Source: JAKLIH01 sp964618955 (GTDB lineage Bacteria > Patescibacteriota > Minisyncoccia > UBA6257 > JAKLIH01). From it: a stretch of 16,466 nucleotides of DNA. A program made the position numbers and the translations under genes. The DNA is taken from NCBI GenBank assembly GCA_964618955.1, contig CAZUBO010000015.1:1-16466 (forward strand). The letters run 5' to 3'. Position 1 is the stretch's first letter, and the number at the start of each line of letters is the position of its first letter. Positions 1 through 8,285 of the stretch are shown piece by piece. The notes below the pieces were generated by a model. That model ran no database searches, was not told the DNA's origin, and was given only the letters and a program-made list of their open reading frames with translations.

Positions 1-137
1 CCGAAATTATAGATATAGTGAAGAATTATTGGGGTCAAGTTATTGTTTTGAAAATACAGGAATCCCAAAAAGAAAGTGGCAAGAGCCATGAGAATTAAAG
101 AAATTATAGATAATATTTTTGATAGTTTTGAATTCAT
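1..137 (-). CDS. N-terminus of a small membrane protein (partial)
   Basis: The ATG is at 137 on the minus strand and the frame runs open off the left edge, giving about 45 residues. The protein begins MNSKLSKILSI and has one strongly hydrophobic stretch at about residues 8-28 (ISLILMALATFFLGFLYF), followed by a polar, Asn-rich segment. This looks like a signal anchor or first transmembrane helix. It starts 11 bases after the rhuM stop and probably shares its transcript. I do not recognise the family, and the rest of the gene lies outside the window. Confidence 0.6.
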   Translation of the reverse strand, partial: MNSKLSKILSIISLILMALATFFLGFLYFQNNNLTPIILHYIYNF

Positions 138-148
138 AATTTTTTAAA

Positions 149-1171
149 TTAATTATCTTTAATATTTTTTAAATTTTTAATAACTTCTTTATCAAAATCG
201 GATTCTATTTTTTGAATTTTATTAAATTCTGTGTATTCCTTAATAGCCTTTTTCTCTGCTTCTATATGCGATACTTTGCCAACATTATCTAATATTTGAT
301 ATTTATTAAAACTTAAAAAATTATCAACGCTTTCAGCTAAATCTTTCATTTTTAATACATTGCCATTCTCAATAACATTTTCCAAATAATCAAAAAAACC
401 AGAGATAGTTCTTTCTAATTTTTTAATCTTTTTTTCATCTAAATAATTCTTCGCAATAATTACATCTGATTTTAAAATTCTTCCGCTAGGAGATTTTCTT
501 CAAGTAGTTAGGCCCATAAACGGCTTATCTTTATCTGCTTTATTGTAAACTATCTCGGCAGCCGTTAATCCGGTAATAGCATAATGAAATTTGTTCTGAA
601 TCATAGCATAAAACTTCTTAGTAATTGATGAATCAGGATTATAATCGATACTGCATTCGGCAAAGATATCAGTTATCTGTTGATAAATTCTCCTTTCGCT
701 AGCTCTAATTGAACGAATCCTTTCTAGTAATTCTCGGAAATAATCTTTATTGAAGAACTTTGAGCCATTTTTTAGTCTTTCGTCATCCATCGTAAATCCT
801 TTGATAACATATTCTTTTAATATTTGAGTTGCCCAGATGCGAAATTTTGTAGCTTTTTCGGAATTTATACGATAACCTACAGAGATAATAGCATCTAAAT
901 TATAAAACTTTGTTTTGTATTTTTTGCCATCTTTGGCAGTTATTTCCAAAATGGAAATAACTGAATTTTTTAATAATTCCCCACTTTCAAAAATATTAGT
1001 TAAATGTTTGTTAATTGCGGGAATACCTACTTCAAATAACTCTGCCATTGATTTTTGTGTCAATCACACAGTCTCATCCTCAAATTTAACATCTATACCA
1101 ACATTGCCGTCTGGTGTAGTATAAAAAATAAATTTAGATTCTTTAGGAATTAAGTCTCGCGATTTATTCAT
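149..1171 (-). CDS. rhuM: RhuM family (virulence RhuM-like) protein
   Basis: This 340-residue protein matches the RhuM family, named from Salmonella pathogenicity island 3 and common beside restriction-modification and mobile loci. Its biochemical role is not established. Visible family landmarks are VWLTQKSMAELFEV (residues 35-48, helix-turn-helix-like), FYNLDAIISVGYRINS, FRIWATQILKEYVIKGF in the middle, GLTTW near 220-224, LKSDVIIAKNYL, and KMKDLAESVDNFLSFN near the C-terminus. Two in-frame UGAs (1064-1066 and 500-502) must be read through. The first is the Trp of VWLTQ, a near-invariant family position. One Trp (FRIW) is UGG. The start is ATG at 1171, with no Shine-Dalgarno but an extended -10 promoter upstream. 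The stop is TAA. It lies directly downstream of tRNA-Glu on the same strand, a common position for acquired genes. Confidence 0.88.
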
Positions 1172-1201
1172 ATTAAATTATTAAGTTATTTTGTTGTATA
1201 T

Positions 1202-1232
1202 ATTATATCATATTTGTGCAGGCCTTTGTAAA
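1202..1232 (-). promoter_or_regulatory. Promoter for rhuM
   Basis: On the minus strand the extended -10 TGATATAAT lies at 1202-1210 and a -35-like TTTACA at 1227-1232, with a 19-base spacer. The rhuM ATG is about 30 bases downstream. The -10 hexamer is a perfect consensus. The TTTGTTTACAAA around the -35 is a short inverted repeat that might bind a regulator, but this is inference. Confidence 0.6.
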
Positions 1233-1248
1233 CAAAAATATTAACAGT

Positions 1249-1323
1249 TGGTAGCCCTAAGGAGAATCGAACTCCTATTTACAGATTGAGAATCTGCCGT
1301 CCTAACCATTAGACGATAGGGCC
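1249..1323 (-). tRNA. tRNA-Glu (anticodon CTC)
   Basis: The minus strand folds as a complete cloverleaf. The acceptor GGCCCTA pairs with TAGGGCT (one G-T at the end). The D arm is GTC...GAC with AATGGTTAG in the loop. The anticodon stem GCAGA/TCTGT closes the loop TTCTCAA, giving anticodon CTC for GAG codons. The T arm is AGGAG-TTCGATT-CTCCT. CCA is encoded at 1249-1251. Compared with E. coli tRNA-Glu the D arm and T arm are nearly identical, but the anticodon is CTC instead of TTC. An AT-rich genome normally relies on TTC, so a second Glu tRNA probably exists elsewhere. Confidence 0.95.
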
Positions 1324-1335
1324 TTAAACATATCT

Positions 1336-1363
1336 AGTATATCATAAAAATTTAAAAAATCAA
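1336..1363 (-). promoter_or_regulatory. Promoter for tRNA-Glu
   Basis: The minus strand has -35 TTGATT (1358-1363), a 16-base spacer and extended -10 TGATATACT (1336-1344). Transcription would start a few bases before the tRNA 5' end at 1323. The -35 lies within the T-rich tail of the preceding terminator. Confidence 0.6.
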
Positions 1364-1402
1364 AATATTTAAAAGTGGGAGAGGGCCGAATGCGCCCTTC
1401 CC
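1351..1402 (-). terminator. Rho-independent terminator of the 55-residue gene
   Basis: The minus-strand RNA forms a GC-rich hairpin at 1377-1402: GGGA and AGGGC on one side pair with GCCCT and TCCC on the other, with one bulged base and a seven-base loop. A U-rich tail follows (CACTTTTAAATATTTTG...). It sits 15 bases past the stop at 1418. It is the only clearly GC-rich hairpin terminator in the window. Confidence 0.65.
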
Positions 1403-1417
1403 ATCTAATATATAAAC

Positions 1418-1585
1418 CTATTGTATAGGTCTGTCTCTAGCTATAGCAACCATGATGACTATTCCTACTATTGAGAAAAAAGAAATTGAATAAAATTTGC
1501 CTATGATTGTTTCAAAAAAAGTGCATAAGCAAACACAAATTATTACATCAAGCAGGATATAGAAAACTTTTTTCGTGTCTAGCAT
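1418..1585 (-). CDS. 55-residue membrane protein of unknown function
   Basis: The frame runs from ATG at 1585 to TAG at 1418-1420. The product begins MLDTKKVFYILLDVIICV and ends VAIARDRPIQ. Two hydrophobic segments are visible, about residues 8-24 and 33-49, so a two-helix hairpin in the membrane is likely. Three cysteines cluster in the first helix (CVCLC). It is a complete transcription unit: extended -10 promoter, GGAGGTGG Shine-Dalgarno, short frame, hairpin terminator. That setting makes it convincing despite its length. It contains no Trp, so it reads the same under either code. I do not recognise the family. A phage or plasmid-type small membrane protein, or a type I toxin-like peptide, are possibilities, but neither can be shown here. 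Confidence 0.7.
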   Translation of the reverse strand: MLDTKKVFYILLDVIICVCLCTFFETIIGKFYSISFFSIVGIVIMVAIARDRPIQ

Positions 1586-1587
1586 AA

Positions 1588-1595
1588 CCACCTCC
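1588..1595 (-). promoter_or_regulatory. Strong Shine-Dalgarno site GGAGGTGG
   Basis: The sequence GGAGGTGG ends two bases before the ATG at 1585, and its GGAGG core is five bases away. It is a near-perfect complement of the 16S anti-Shine-Dalgarno. No other gene in the window has anything comparable, and the rest start behind A/T-only leaders. Confidence 0.75.
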
Positions 1596-1611
1596 AATTA
1601 GATCTAAATAC

Positions 1612-1620
1612 AGTATAACA
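1612..1620 (-). promoter_or_regulatory. Extended -10 promoter of the 55-residue gene
   Basis: TGTTATACT on the minus strand is an extended -10 with a TATACT hexamer. It would start transcription about 20 bases before the ATG at 1585. There is no clear -35; the upstream DNA is a run of T. Confidence 0.5.
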
Positions 1621-1642
1621 AAAAAAAGTTTTAAAATCAATA

Positions 1643-2602
1643 CTAAATTAATTTTTCAATTTTATTGCCATTAAAGAAATTTAAAAACGGCATAGGATTC
1701 TTTCCGTCAGGCTGAACAGTAATTAATTCTAAAAAACCATCCAAAGTTTTGACAAAGAATCTTTTTTGTTCTTGAAAGATACTGCCAGCTTGGTCAGTAG
1801 CATGAGCTTGAGATAAAGCATTATGGATTTCTGGTTCCATAACAAAATTGGCTTTTAAGATTTTTAAAATTATCTTTTTATCATTTTTTTCATAGTAGCT
1901 AAATACTCCAGGTTCATGAGCTAAAGCTCGAATGAAGTTATATACTGTTTGAGTAGGTTGATCTCAATCGATATGACAAGTCTCGAAAGTAAACTTCTTT
2001 GTATAAGTAGCTAAGTATTCTTCTTGGGGTTTGATTGAAATACTTCGATTAACATATTGAGGTAATAAATTAACAATTAATTTAGAACCTAATAATGTTA
2101 ATTTTTCTTTTAGAGAATTATAGTCATCATCAAGAAGGATTTGAGTGCTTATCTGACCAAGAATTGGGCCATGGTCCATTTGCTCATCAAGAATAAAAAT
2201 GCTAGTACCAGTAATTGTTTCGTTATTTAAAATTGCTCCTTGGATTGGTGAAGGTCCACGGTATTTTGGTAATAAAGAAGGATGAACATTAATTAAGCCA
2301 AAAGGAAAAACTTTTAAAATGTTTTTAGGAATAATCTTTCCAAAGGAAGCAACAATACTGACATCAATTTTTTTAGCTTTTAAAGTATCATAGAGAGTTT
2401 GATTATCTAAAGTATCAGCATAAATAATTTCGATATTATGTAATTTTGCTAAATCTTCTACGATGTTAGTTTTTAAAAGTTTTTTCCTACCATAAGCTTT
2501 AGGAGAAAAAGTAACAATTAAAGACGGAATTAAATTGTTTTTAATTAATTCATTTAAGATTGAAATTGAAAAATTGGATGTGCCTCAAAAACTGAATTTC
2601 AT
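1643..2602 (-). CDS. fmt: Methionyl-tRNA formyltransferase
   Basis: Fmt transfers a formyl group from 10-formyl-THF to Met-tRNAi in the cytoplasm. The 319 residues match the family length. Visible are an N-terminal MKFSFWGTSNFSISIL, SFGKIIP, the catalytic region INVHPSLLPKYRGPSPIQGA (Asn and His of the formyltransferase triad), ILDEQMDHGPIL (catalytic Asp), HIDWDQP at 210-216, then a C-terminal OB-fold region. UGA codons at residues 6 and 213 are read as Trp; residue 213 is the conserved IDW of the family. It starts one base after the def stop (TAA-A-ATG), so the two are probably translationally coupled. It ends in TAG. A run of eight T on the minus strand at 1620-1627 may aid termination. 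FolD, at the other end of the window, makes its one-carbon donor. Confidence 0.96.
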
Positions 2603-2603
2603 T

Positions 2604-3071
2604 TTATGGATGTTTAGAATTTTTATAAGTAGATTCGGCTTTTTGGGTGAATAAGATACCATTTAAATGATCTAATTCATGTTGGACAATACGAGCTAAA
2701 ACATCATCAAATTTGTATTTAATTTTTTTGCCATTCAAATTTTTAGCCTCGATAACAATCTTTTCGGGACGAATAACTTCTCCTCAAAGACCAGGGACGC
2801 TTAGACAAGCTTCTTCCATCTTGCATTGAGCTTTGGATACTCTAACAACTTTAGGATTAATTAAGACATATCTTTTTTCATGATCAATATCGGAAAAAAC
2901 AACTAATGAAAGAGGATAACCAACTTGATTGGCTGATAACCCAACACCTTTGTTAAGAATCATAGTCTCAAACATATCCTTTACTAAGGTTTTAATCTCA
3001 GAAGTAATATGTTCTACTGGGCTAGTCTTACTAGTTAAGATTTTGTTTTTTATATCAGTTATTATCTCCAT
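2604..3071 (-). CDS. def: Peptide deformylase
   Basis: Def removes the N-formyl group from nascent proteins, reversing the work of Fmt encoded next to it. The product is 155 residues. All three motifs are present: GVGLSANQVG (42-51; consensus GxGLAAxQ), EEACLSV (86-92; metal ligand Cys89) and QHELDH (130-135; ligands His131 and His135, catalytic Glu132). The consensus EGCLS has Ala in place of Gly. An in-frame UGA at codon 96 lies in PGLWGEV, where relatives carry an aromatic residue. The start ATG lies one base after the stop of the upstream AMMECR1 gene, and the stop lies one base before fmt. A member of one tight operon. Confidence 0.96.
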
Positions 3072-3072
3072 A

Positions 3073-3636
3073 TTAGTTTATAATTAAAGGAACAGACTTA
3101 AAAGTTATTAAATCAAGGTTGGAATCTTTTCAAGCGTCTTTAGGAAGATTAGCATTCTCAGCTAAATTCTCTAAGATATATACCGCATCATTCTGTTCGT
3201 CTCATACGCTAGGAAGATAGCAATAAAAATTAATATTGTCTTTGTTAATTAAAATTCCAGGTTTATTGACTGATACACCATAGAGTTTTTCAGTCTCAGT
3301 CTTCCCTTTTAGATTTATAAAACTATCGACAATTCAAATTTTTATTGTTAACTCGTTGTTTTTTAATCTTTCAAATTCTTCAGGATCTAATGTTTTGATA
3401 ACATTAATTAAAACATAGATAATATTATCTAAGATTGGAACATCGCTTTCGATATTTCCTAAGGAAGTAATCGAAGATTCAGAATCAGTAATTTCAATAA
3501 AAACTCCAAATTTATTATTAAAAAAATCATCTTGAAAAACTTCTTTATCGATATTTAGAATGGAATTATCTTGAATAAAAAGATCAATAGCTCTTTTTAC
3601 GACTTTTTTAATTATGGTTTCAATTTGAATATCCAT
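3073..3636 (-). CDS. AMMECR1-domain protein
   Basis: The 187-residue product aligns by eye with the AMMECR1 domain: FGVFIEITDSESSI near 43-56, PILDNIIYVLINVIKTLDP, LTIKIWIVDS, YGVSVNKPGILINKDNINF, then the C-terminal signature LPSVWDEQ, ILENLAENANLPKDAWKD and DLITFKSV. Family members read LPxVWEEQ, GLPxDAW and TF in the same order and spacing. UGAs at codons 101, 145 and 169 are read as Trp; the last two are the conserved VW and DAW positions. The hallmark LRGCIG near residue 57 is not kept (ITSLGNI), so the putative functional site looks degenerate. The molecular function of the family is unresolved. It sits between the clamp-loader gene and def with gaps of 9 and 1 bases. Confidence 0.85.
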
Positions 3637-3645
3637 AGTGAATTT

Positions 3646-4602
3646 TTAAAAAGTTGTTAAACAAAACATTTCTAATAGCAAACGATAATTAGCATTGTAA
3701 TTATCAATATATGATAGAAGTTGTAAAGAATTCTTTAAGTATTTGGCTTTGGTTTTTATTGAGTCAGCTGTTAAATTTGAATTAATATCGGATTCAATAT
3801 GGTTCAATCAATCATTAATAATATCCTTGAGATAGGTTTTGATTCCAATAGCAGCATCAACATCTTCTTTTTCTTTGATTTCAAATTCAGAAATTAAATT
3901 CTTAATGATACTAGACTGTTCAACAAAATTAGTCTTAGATATCTTTTCGAATAATTTGATATTCTGTTCTTTGGCTTTTAAAGTCTCGGTATTATTCAAG
4001 TAGTTTATGGTTCTAGCAGTATGATTCTGAGATAGATTAATTAGATAATCAAGATTAGAGGCTTTAGTAGCATGATTTACTTGAATAAAAGAAGTTAATT
4101 CAGCCACTGTTGGCTTAGTAAATCTCAAAGGAATTACGCGAGATTTAATTGTCTTTAGTAATTTCTGAGGATTAGTAGTAATCAAAATTATTAAAAAATG
4201 ATTTTTAGGTTCTTCAAGCATTTTTAATAAGGAGGATTGAACTGTAAAATTCAATTTTTCACAATCATTGATTATTAAAATTCTTTTTTTTGATAATTGA
4301 GGCTTATAGAGTAAGAAGTTAGAGATAGGATCAATATCATCTACTTTAATTGAATCGCCCAAAGAATTAATTAAAAGATAATCAGGATGTCAGGAATTAT
4401 CAAAAGACTTACAACTAGGGCAAGAATTACAACCACTTCAAACTTTATTTTCGCATAACAAGCTTTTGGCAAAGAGCTTGGCAGTTGTTAATTTGCCAAG
4501 ATCTGATTCACCTCAAAACAGCAAACTTTGATTGGAACAATCAGTAGCAGATAATTTTTCTTTTAGAAAATTTTCAACTAAGCTATTCAATAAAAGTTTC
4601 AT
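3646..4602 (-). CDS. holB: DNA polymerase III delta prime subunit (clamp loader)
   Basis: This is an AAA+ clamp-loader subunit of 318 residues that helps load the sliding clamp. The P-loop region LLFWGESDLGKLT (27-39) is degenerate, as usual for delta prime. A zinc module follows with Cys50, Cys58, Cys61 and Cys64, then HPDY. The signature SSLLKMLEEP and ILITTNPQKLLKTIKSRV (where tau/gamma and delta prime have the SRC motif; here SRV) is clear. The C-terminal collar region is AT-rich and divergent. UGAs at codons 30, 55, 71 and 265 are read as Trp. It starts 7 bases after the mreB stop. DnaX (gamma/tau) is the alternative, but the length and the poor P-loop favour delta prime. Confidence 0.88.
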
Positions 4603-4609
4603 AATTTTG

Positions 4610-5617
4610 TTATTTATAGCTCATTAAGCTACGTTTGTAAATATCAAGATTCTCAAGAATAATACCAGTACCTTTAGCAACACAGAACAAGGCATCATCA
4701 GCTACATAGACTGGAACACCAGTAGCTCGAGTAATTAAGATGTCCAAATTCTTTAGTAAGCCAGAACCACCAGTAAGGAACATACCCCGTTGCATGATAT
4801 CAGCAACTAATTCGGGAGGAGTCTCGGATAAGACATTTTTAATTGCTTGGATGATTTCTTTTAAGACATTAGTAAGAGCTTCAGCAACTTCATTAGAATT
4901 AATATTTAAATTCTTTGGAAGACCTTCAGATAAGTCGCCACCAGTAATTTCGTATTCATTCTTCTCTTTGATAGTTATGGCGGAACCAATATTGATTTTG
5001 ACATTCTCAGCAGTTCGTTCGCCAATAGCAATATTGTATTTCTTACGAACATAATCAATGATAGCAGTATCCATCTTGTTACCAGCAACTCTGATTGAAG
5101 AATAAGTTACAATGCCGCCTAAAGAGATTACGGCAATCTCAGCAGTACCACCACCGATATTTACAACCATATTACCTGAAGGTTCGTTAATTGGAATATT
5201 AGCTCCTAAAGCAGCAAGGATTGGTTCTTTAACTACAAAAACATCTTTGGAACCAGCTTCTTTAGCAGCATCAATGATAGCACGTCTCTCGGTAGAAGTA
5301 ATTCCACAAGGAGCAGAGATAATAATATCAGGCTTGATGAATCTTCAACTTCCTAAAGATTTGTTAATGAAATAGTGTAACAAAGCTTTGGTAATTTTGT
5401 AATCAGCAATAACTCCATCCTTTAAAGGCTTGTAAGTCTTAATTAATTCTGGAGTTCTTCCTACCATATCTTTGGCATCATTACCAATAGCTAGAACTTG
5501 ATTGTTATCAGTTGAGACAGCAACAACGGTAGGTTCGTTAATTATGATACCCTTTTGAGGTACAAAAACAACAGTATTGGCAGTTCCTAAGTCGATTCCT
5601 AATTTTCTAATAAACAC
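4610..5617 (-). CDS. mreB: Rod shape-determining protein MreB
   Basis: MreB is the bacterial actin that organises lateral wall synthesis under the inner membrane. The 335 residues are full length. Actin-fold motifs are visible: IGNDAKDMVGRTP, GIDLGTANTVVF (phosphate 1), KPDIIISAPCGIT, ERRAIIDAAKEAG, MVVNIGGGTAEIAVISLGGIV (phosphate 2) and GMFLTGGSGLLKNLD (adenosine). One UGA at codon 91 (GSWRFIKP) is read through; without it the protein splits into two halves. The start is GTG at 5617, forced by an in-frame TAA shortly upstream and no ATG. It precedes the clamp-loader gene by 7 bases and follows murA by 73 bases. Confidence 0.97.
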
Positions 5618-5647
5618 GGTGAGTTTTTAAATTTTAATTAAAAATTT

Positions 5648-5656
5648 AGTATTACA
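5648..5656 (-). promoter_or_regulatory. Possible extended -10 upstream of mreB
   Basis: TGTAATACT on the minus strand lies 30 bases before the mreB GTG, in the 73-base gap after murA. It keeps the TG and four of six -10 bases, but no -35 is evident. mreB may equally be read from the murA promoter. Confidence 0.3.
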
Positions 5657-5690
5657 TACTAGTTATTTAATAAGTTTACTGTAAAAATAC

Positions 5691-6977
5691 TTAATTGTCA
5701 ACTCTGACAATATCAGCATTTAATTTCTTTAATCTTTCATCAATCTTCTCATACCCACGATCAACTTGATAGATATTACTAATTTTGCTTTCGCCTTTAG
5801 CAAGTAAAGCGGCGATAATCAAACACATACCAGCACGAAGATCAAAAGAAGTAATTTCTTGACCATATAATGGTGTTGGTCCGACGATTAAAGCTCTATG
5901 AGGGTCAGCAATGATAGCATTAGCACCCATCTTAATTAATTCATCGATATATTTCAAACGACCTTCATACATTGGGTCTTGAATTATTGTAGTACCATTA
6001 GCTTGAGTAGCGAGAATACCAAACATCGATTGAAGGTCGGTTGGAATTCCAGGATATGGCAAAGTTTGAACTTTGGATACGGCTTTTATTTCGCTAGGAA
6101 GAACTTCAACAGTATACAATTTTTTAATTTTGTCTTGAGGAATGATATTGTATTCAATATGGAATTCTTGTAATTTCTTAAAGATAATATCTAAATGATC
6201 GATACGAACATTATTGATTTTGACATTGCCTTTACAAGCAGCAGCAAGAATGATAAAACTACCAGCTTCAATTGGATCAGGAATTATTTCATGCTTAGCT
6301 CCTTTTAAATTTGGATTACCAGTAATTTCAAAAGAATGATTTGGGAGATGTTTAATCTTAGCTCCCATTTTATTTAGAAAGGTTACCAAATCTAAAACAT
6401 GAGGCTCAATAGCCGCAATCTTAATTACTGTTGTTTGAGATAGTGTCGAAGCTAACATCAAAACATTCTCAGTAGCAGTAACACTAAATTCTTTTAAGAT
6501 TACTTCTTTTTTAGCATTTTTAGGATTGTATTTGAAAATATGATAACCATCATCAGTAGTAGTTTGTAATCCTAAATCACCTAAAGCTTCAAAGTGAGTA
6601 TCAACGGGTCTAACACCAATTAAACAACCACCAGGTTGCATCAATTGAAAGTTTTTGAATCTAGCACATAAAGGCGCAATTAATAAAACTGAAGAACGTA
6701 TTTTTTTTATTAATTTTTGATCAAGATTCTTTAAACTTAATTTTTCAGGATTAATCTTTACAGTCTTAGTTCCTAATCAAGTAACTTCGGCTCCTAAACT
6801 TTCAATGATATTTAATAAATTCAAAACATCTTCGATTAAAGGAATGTTCGATATAATACTCGGTTGTTTGGATAATAATGTGGCGGCAAGGATAGGAGTG
6901 GTAGCATTCTTACTACCATAAACATCGATACTTCCCTTTAGAGTTTTTCCGCCATTGATAATGAATGATTGAGGCAT
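5691..6977 (-). CDS. murA: UDP-N-acetylglucosamine 1-carboxyvinyltransferase
   Basis: MurA adds enolpyruvate from PEP to UDP-GlcNAc, the first committed step of peptidoglycan synthesis. The product is 428 residues, the usual length. It opens with INGGKTLKGSIDVYGSKNA and holds the active-site loop GGCLIGVRPVDTHFEALGDLG with Cys118 (the fosfomycin-reactive residue), PYPGIPTDLQSMFG, FDLRAGMCLIIAALLAKGES and the C-terminal VDRGYEKIDERLKKL. One UGA at codon 67 (AEVTWLGTKTV) is read through; relatives often have W at this place. With MreB next door, this argues for a walled cell, unlike Mollicutes. It has an extended -10 promoter but no Shine-Dalgarno. Confidence 0.97.
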
Positions 6978-6999
6978 GATAAAAATTTAATTTTGTATT

Positions 7000-7008
7000 A
7001 TTATATCA
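7000..7008 (-). promoter_or_regulatory. Extended -10 promoter of murA
   Basis: TGATATAAT on the minus strand, a perfect extended -10, lies 22 bases before the murA ATG in the short gap after the prepilin stop at 7026. The expected start point gives a leader of about 15 bases. No -35 is visible. Confidence 0.6.
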
Positions 7009-7025
7009 TAAAAAGAAATAAAAAT

Positions 7026-8267
7026 CTATAAACCAAATTCCCCTTTGGTAGAGTTATAATGCTGAGCTATTTCCTCATTGCTCAATCCTCTATTATATAT
7101 TCTTATTTCATCAAGAGAGCCATCTTCTAATACATTGCCCCCAGTATTATAAGAGCCAATATATTTTACTCTATTAGTTGAAGGAAACAAAGGAGTTCCT
7201 GTAAGTGAGGCAGTTGAACCAACTTGCAAACCGTTTCTGTAAAGTTTTCCAGTTTTATTATTATAATCACACACACCCACAACATGAACTCATTGATTAT
7301 CATAACCATTAAAAAATGTAGAATAATAGAAATAGGATAAAGATGATCCATCAGTATACCTAAATCTGAAATCATTAGAGTTGTTAGGTTCTCTTTGAAA
7401 TCAAATATAGCCCTCCGCAACAACTTGGTTACCATCACCCAAAATCGTCTGATGATGACTAGCGTTTGCTTTATTTTTAACTCACGCCTCTATCGTAAGT
7501 ATCCCTGTATTAGGAATAGCGAAAGAAGGAGTTTGAATATAGTCGGAAGCGGAAGCATCATAGTACATTGCTTTATTAGTTCCAACAATAGTTTGCCTTT
7601 CAGGTCCAGATAGAGTTCCATTGTAACCATTACCAGAGTAATCTAATGCATTGCCTGATGCTTCATCAAATTTTCAGAATGCAATAAGATTCTTATCTCT
7701 CTGTAGTGGTGTATTCCATGTTCGGTTTGGACTACCAATCTCAAAGGTTGATGTAAGACTTCCTTCGTCATCAATAGAGTTCTTATTGGGATTAGCTAGT
7801 ATTGCAGTTAATTCATATGATCCTCCTGAATAGTAGGTATAGAAGAAAGAATTGTTATTGACTGGATCTACTGGTAGACTTGATAGATATCTATTAGATC
7901 CTTCTACTGTAAAGTTGATAGGTATTCAACCAGTTCCATCAGTATTCTTGTAGTTTGTAGCATTAGAACAGTAATATGTATATCCAGTAGGAAGAGTTGG
8001 AAGTGTGTAAGAAGAACAAGTTGAACTTGAATCAGGTAGAGATATATATACATTAGTTGTTGTACCATAGGTAATACCTGATTGATTTCAAGATTCCATG
8101 AATACAATAGCTTTGTTAATACTAGATATATCAGTTACTCTTCTACTATCTCTAAAGTTATCAAAGAGTCTGGCTGGGTTTAATGCAAAAATTACAATAG
8201 CAGATAATATTGCTAAGATTGCTATTACTATCATTAATTCTACTAATGTAAAACTTTTCTTTTGCAT
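7026..8267 (-). CDS. Type IV prepilin-like protein with C-terminal LamG domain
   Basis: The 413-residue product has a class III signal: MQKKS, then the N-methylation helix FTLVELMIVIAILAILSA with Glu at +5. Residue -1 is Ser, not Gly. Residues 35-190 form the pilin head, with Cys84 and Cys100 likely joined. From about 194 a LamG (concanavalin-like) fold follows: LIAFWKFDEASGNALDYSGN, TIEAWVKN, QWVHVVGV, GKLYRNGLQVG and SLDEIRIYNRGLSNEEI. Six UGAs (codons 60, 114, 198, 262, 289, 326) are read as Trp; 198, 262 and 326 are family-conserved LamG tryptophans. It lies 18 bases after rmuC and is expected to sit in a pilus or at the cell surface, where LamG domains bind glycans or proteins. The first half closely matches the prepilin at 14293-15645. 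Confidence 0.92.
8144..8234. repeat. 91-bp exact repeat in the prepilin helix region, copy 1
   Basis: Ninety-one bases encoding the core of the pilin helix and the following LNPARLFDNFRDS segment are identical to 15510-15600. The codons just outside differ at nearly every synonymous position. Confidence 0.95.
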
Positions 8268-8285
8268 TGCTTTGAATTTAAAATT

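Noticed and set aside
1620..1627. Run of eight T on the minus strand after fmt as a terminator.
   Set aside because: Only a TTTTAAAA self-complement precedes it; there is no stable GC hairpin. It may help termination but cannot be called.
4480..4515. Degenerate P-loop in the clamp-loader protein as a sign of inactivation.
   Set aside because: Delta prime subunits generally do not hydrolyse ATP and often have an altered Walker A motif.
4740..5375. Plus-strand open frames opposite mreB.
   Set aside because: They are antisense shadows of a strongly conserved coding sequence, with no initiation signals and no recognisable protein motif.
5629..5647. A/T-only inverted repeat (7-base arms, 5-base loop) just before mreB.
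   Set aside because: In DNA this AT-rich such dyads are expected by chance, it has no GC pairs, and it lies in the leader where a terminator would be counterproductive.
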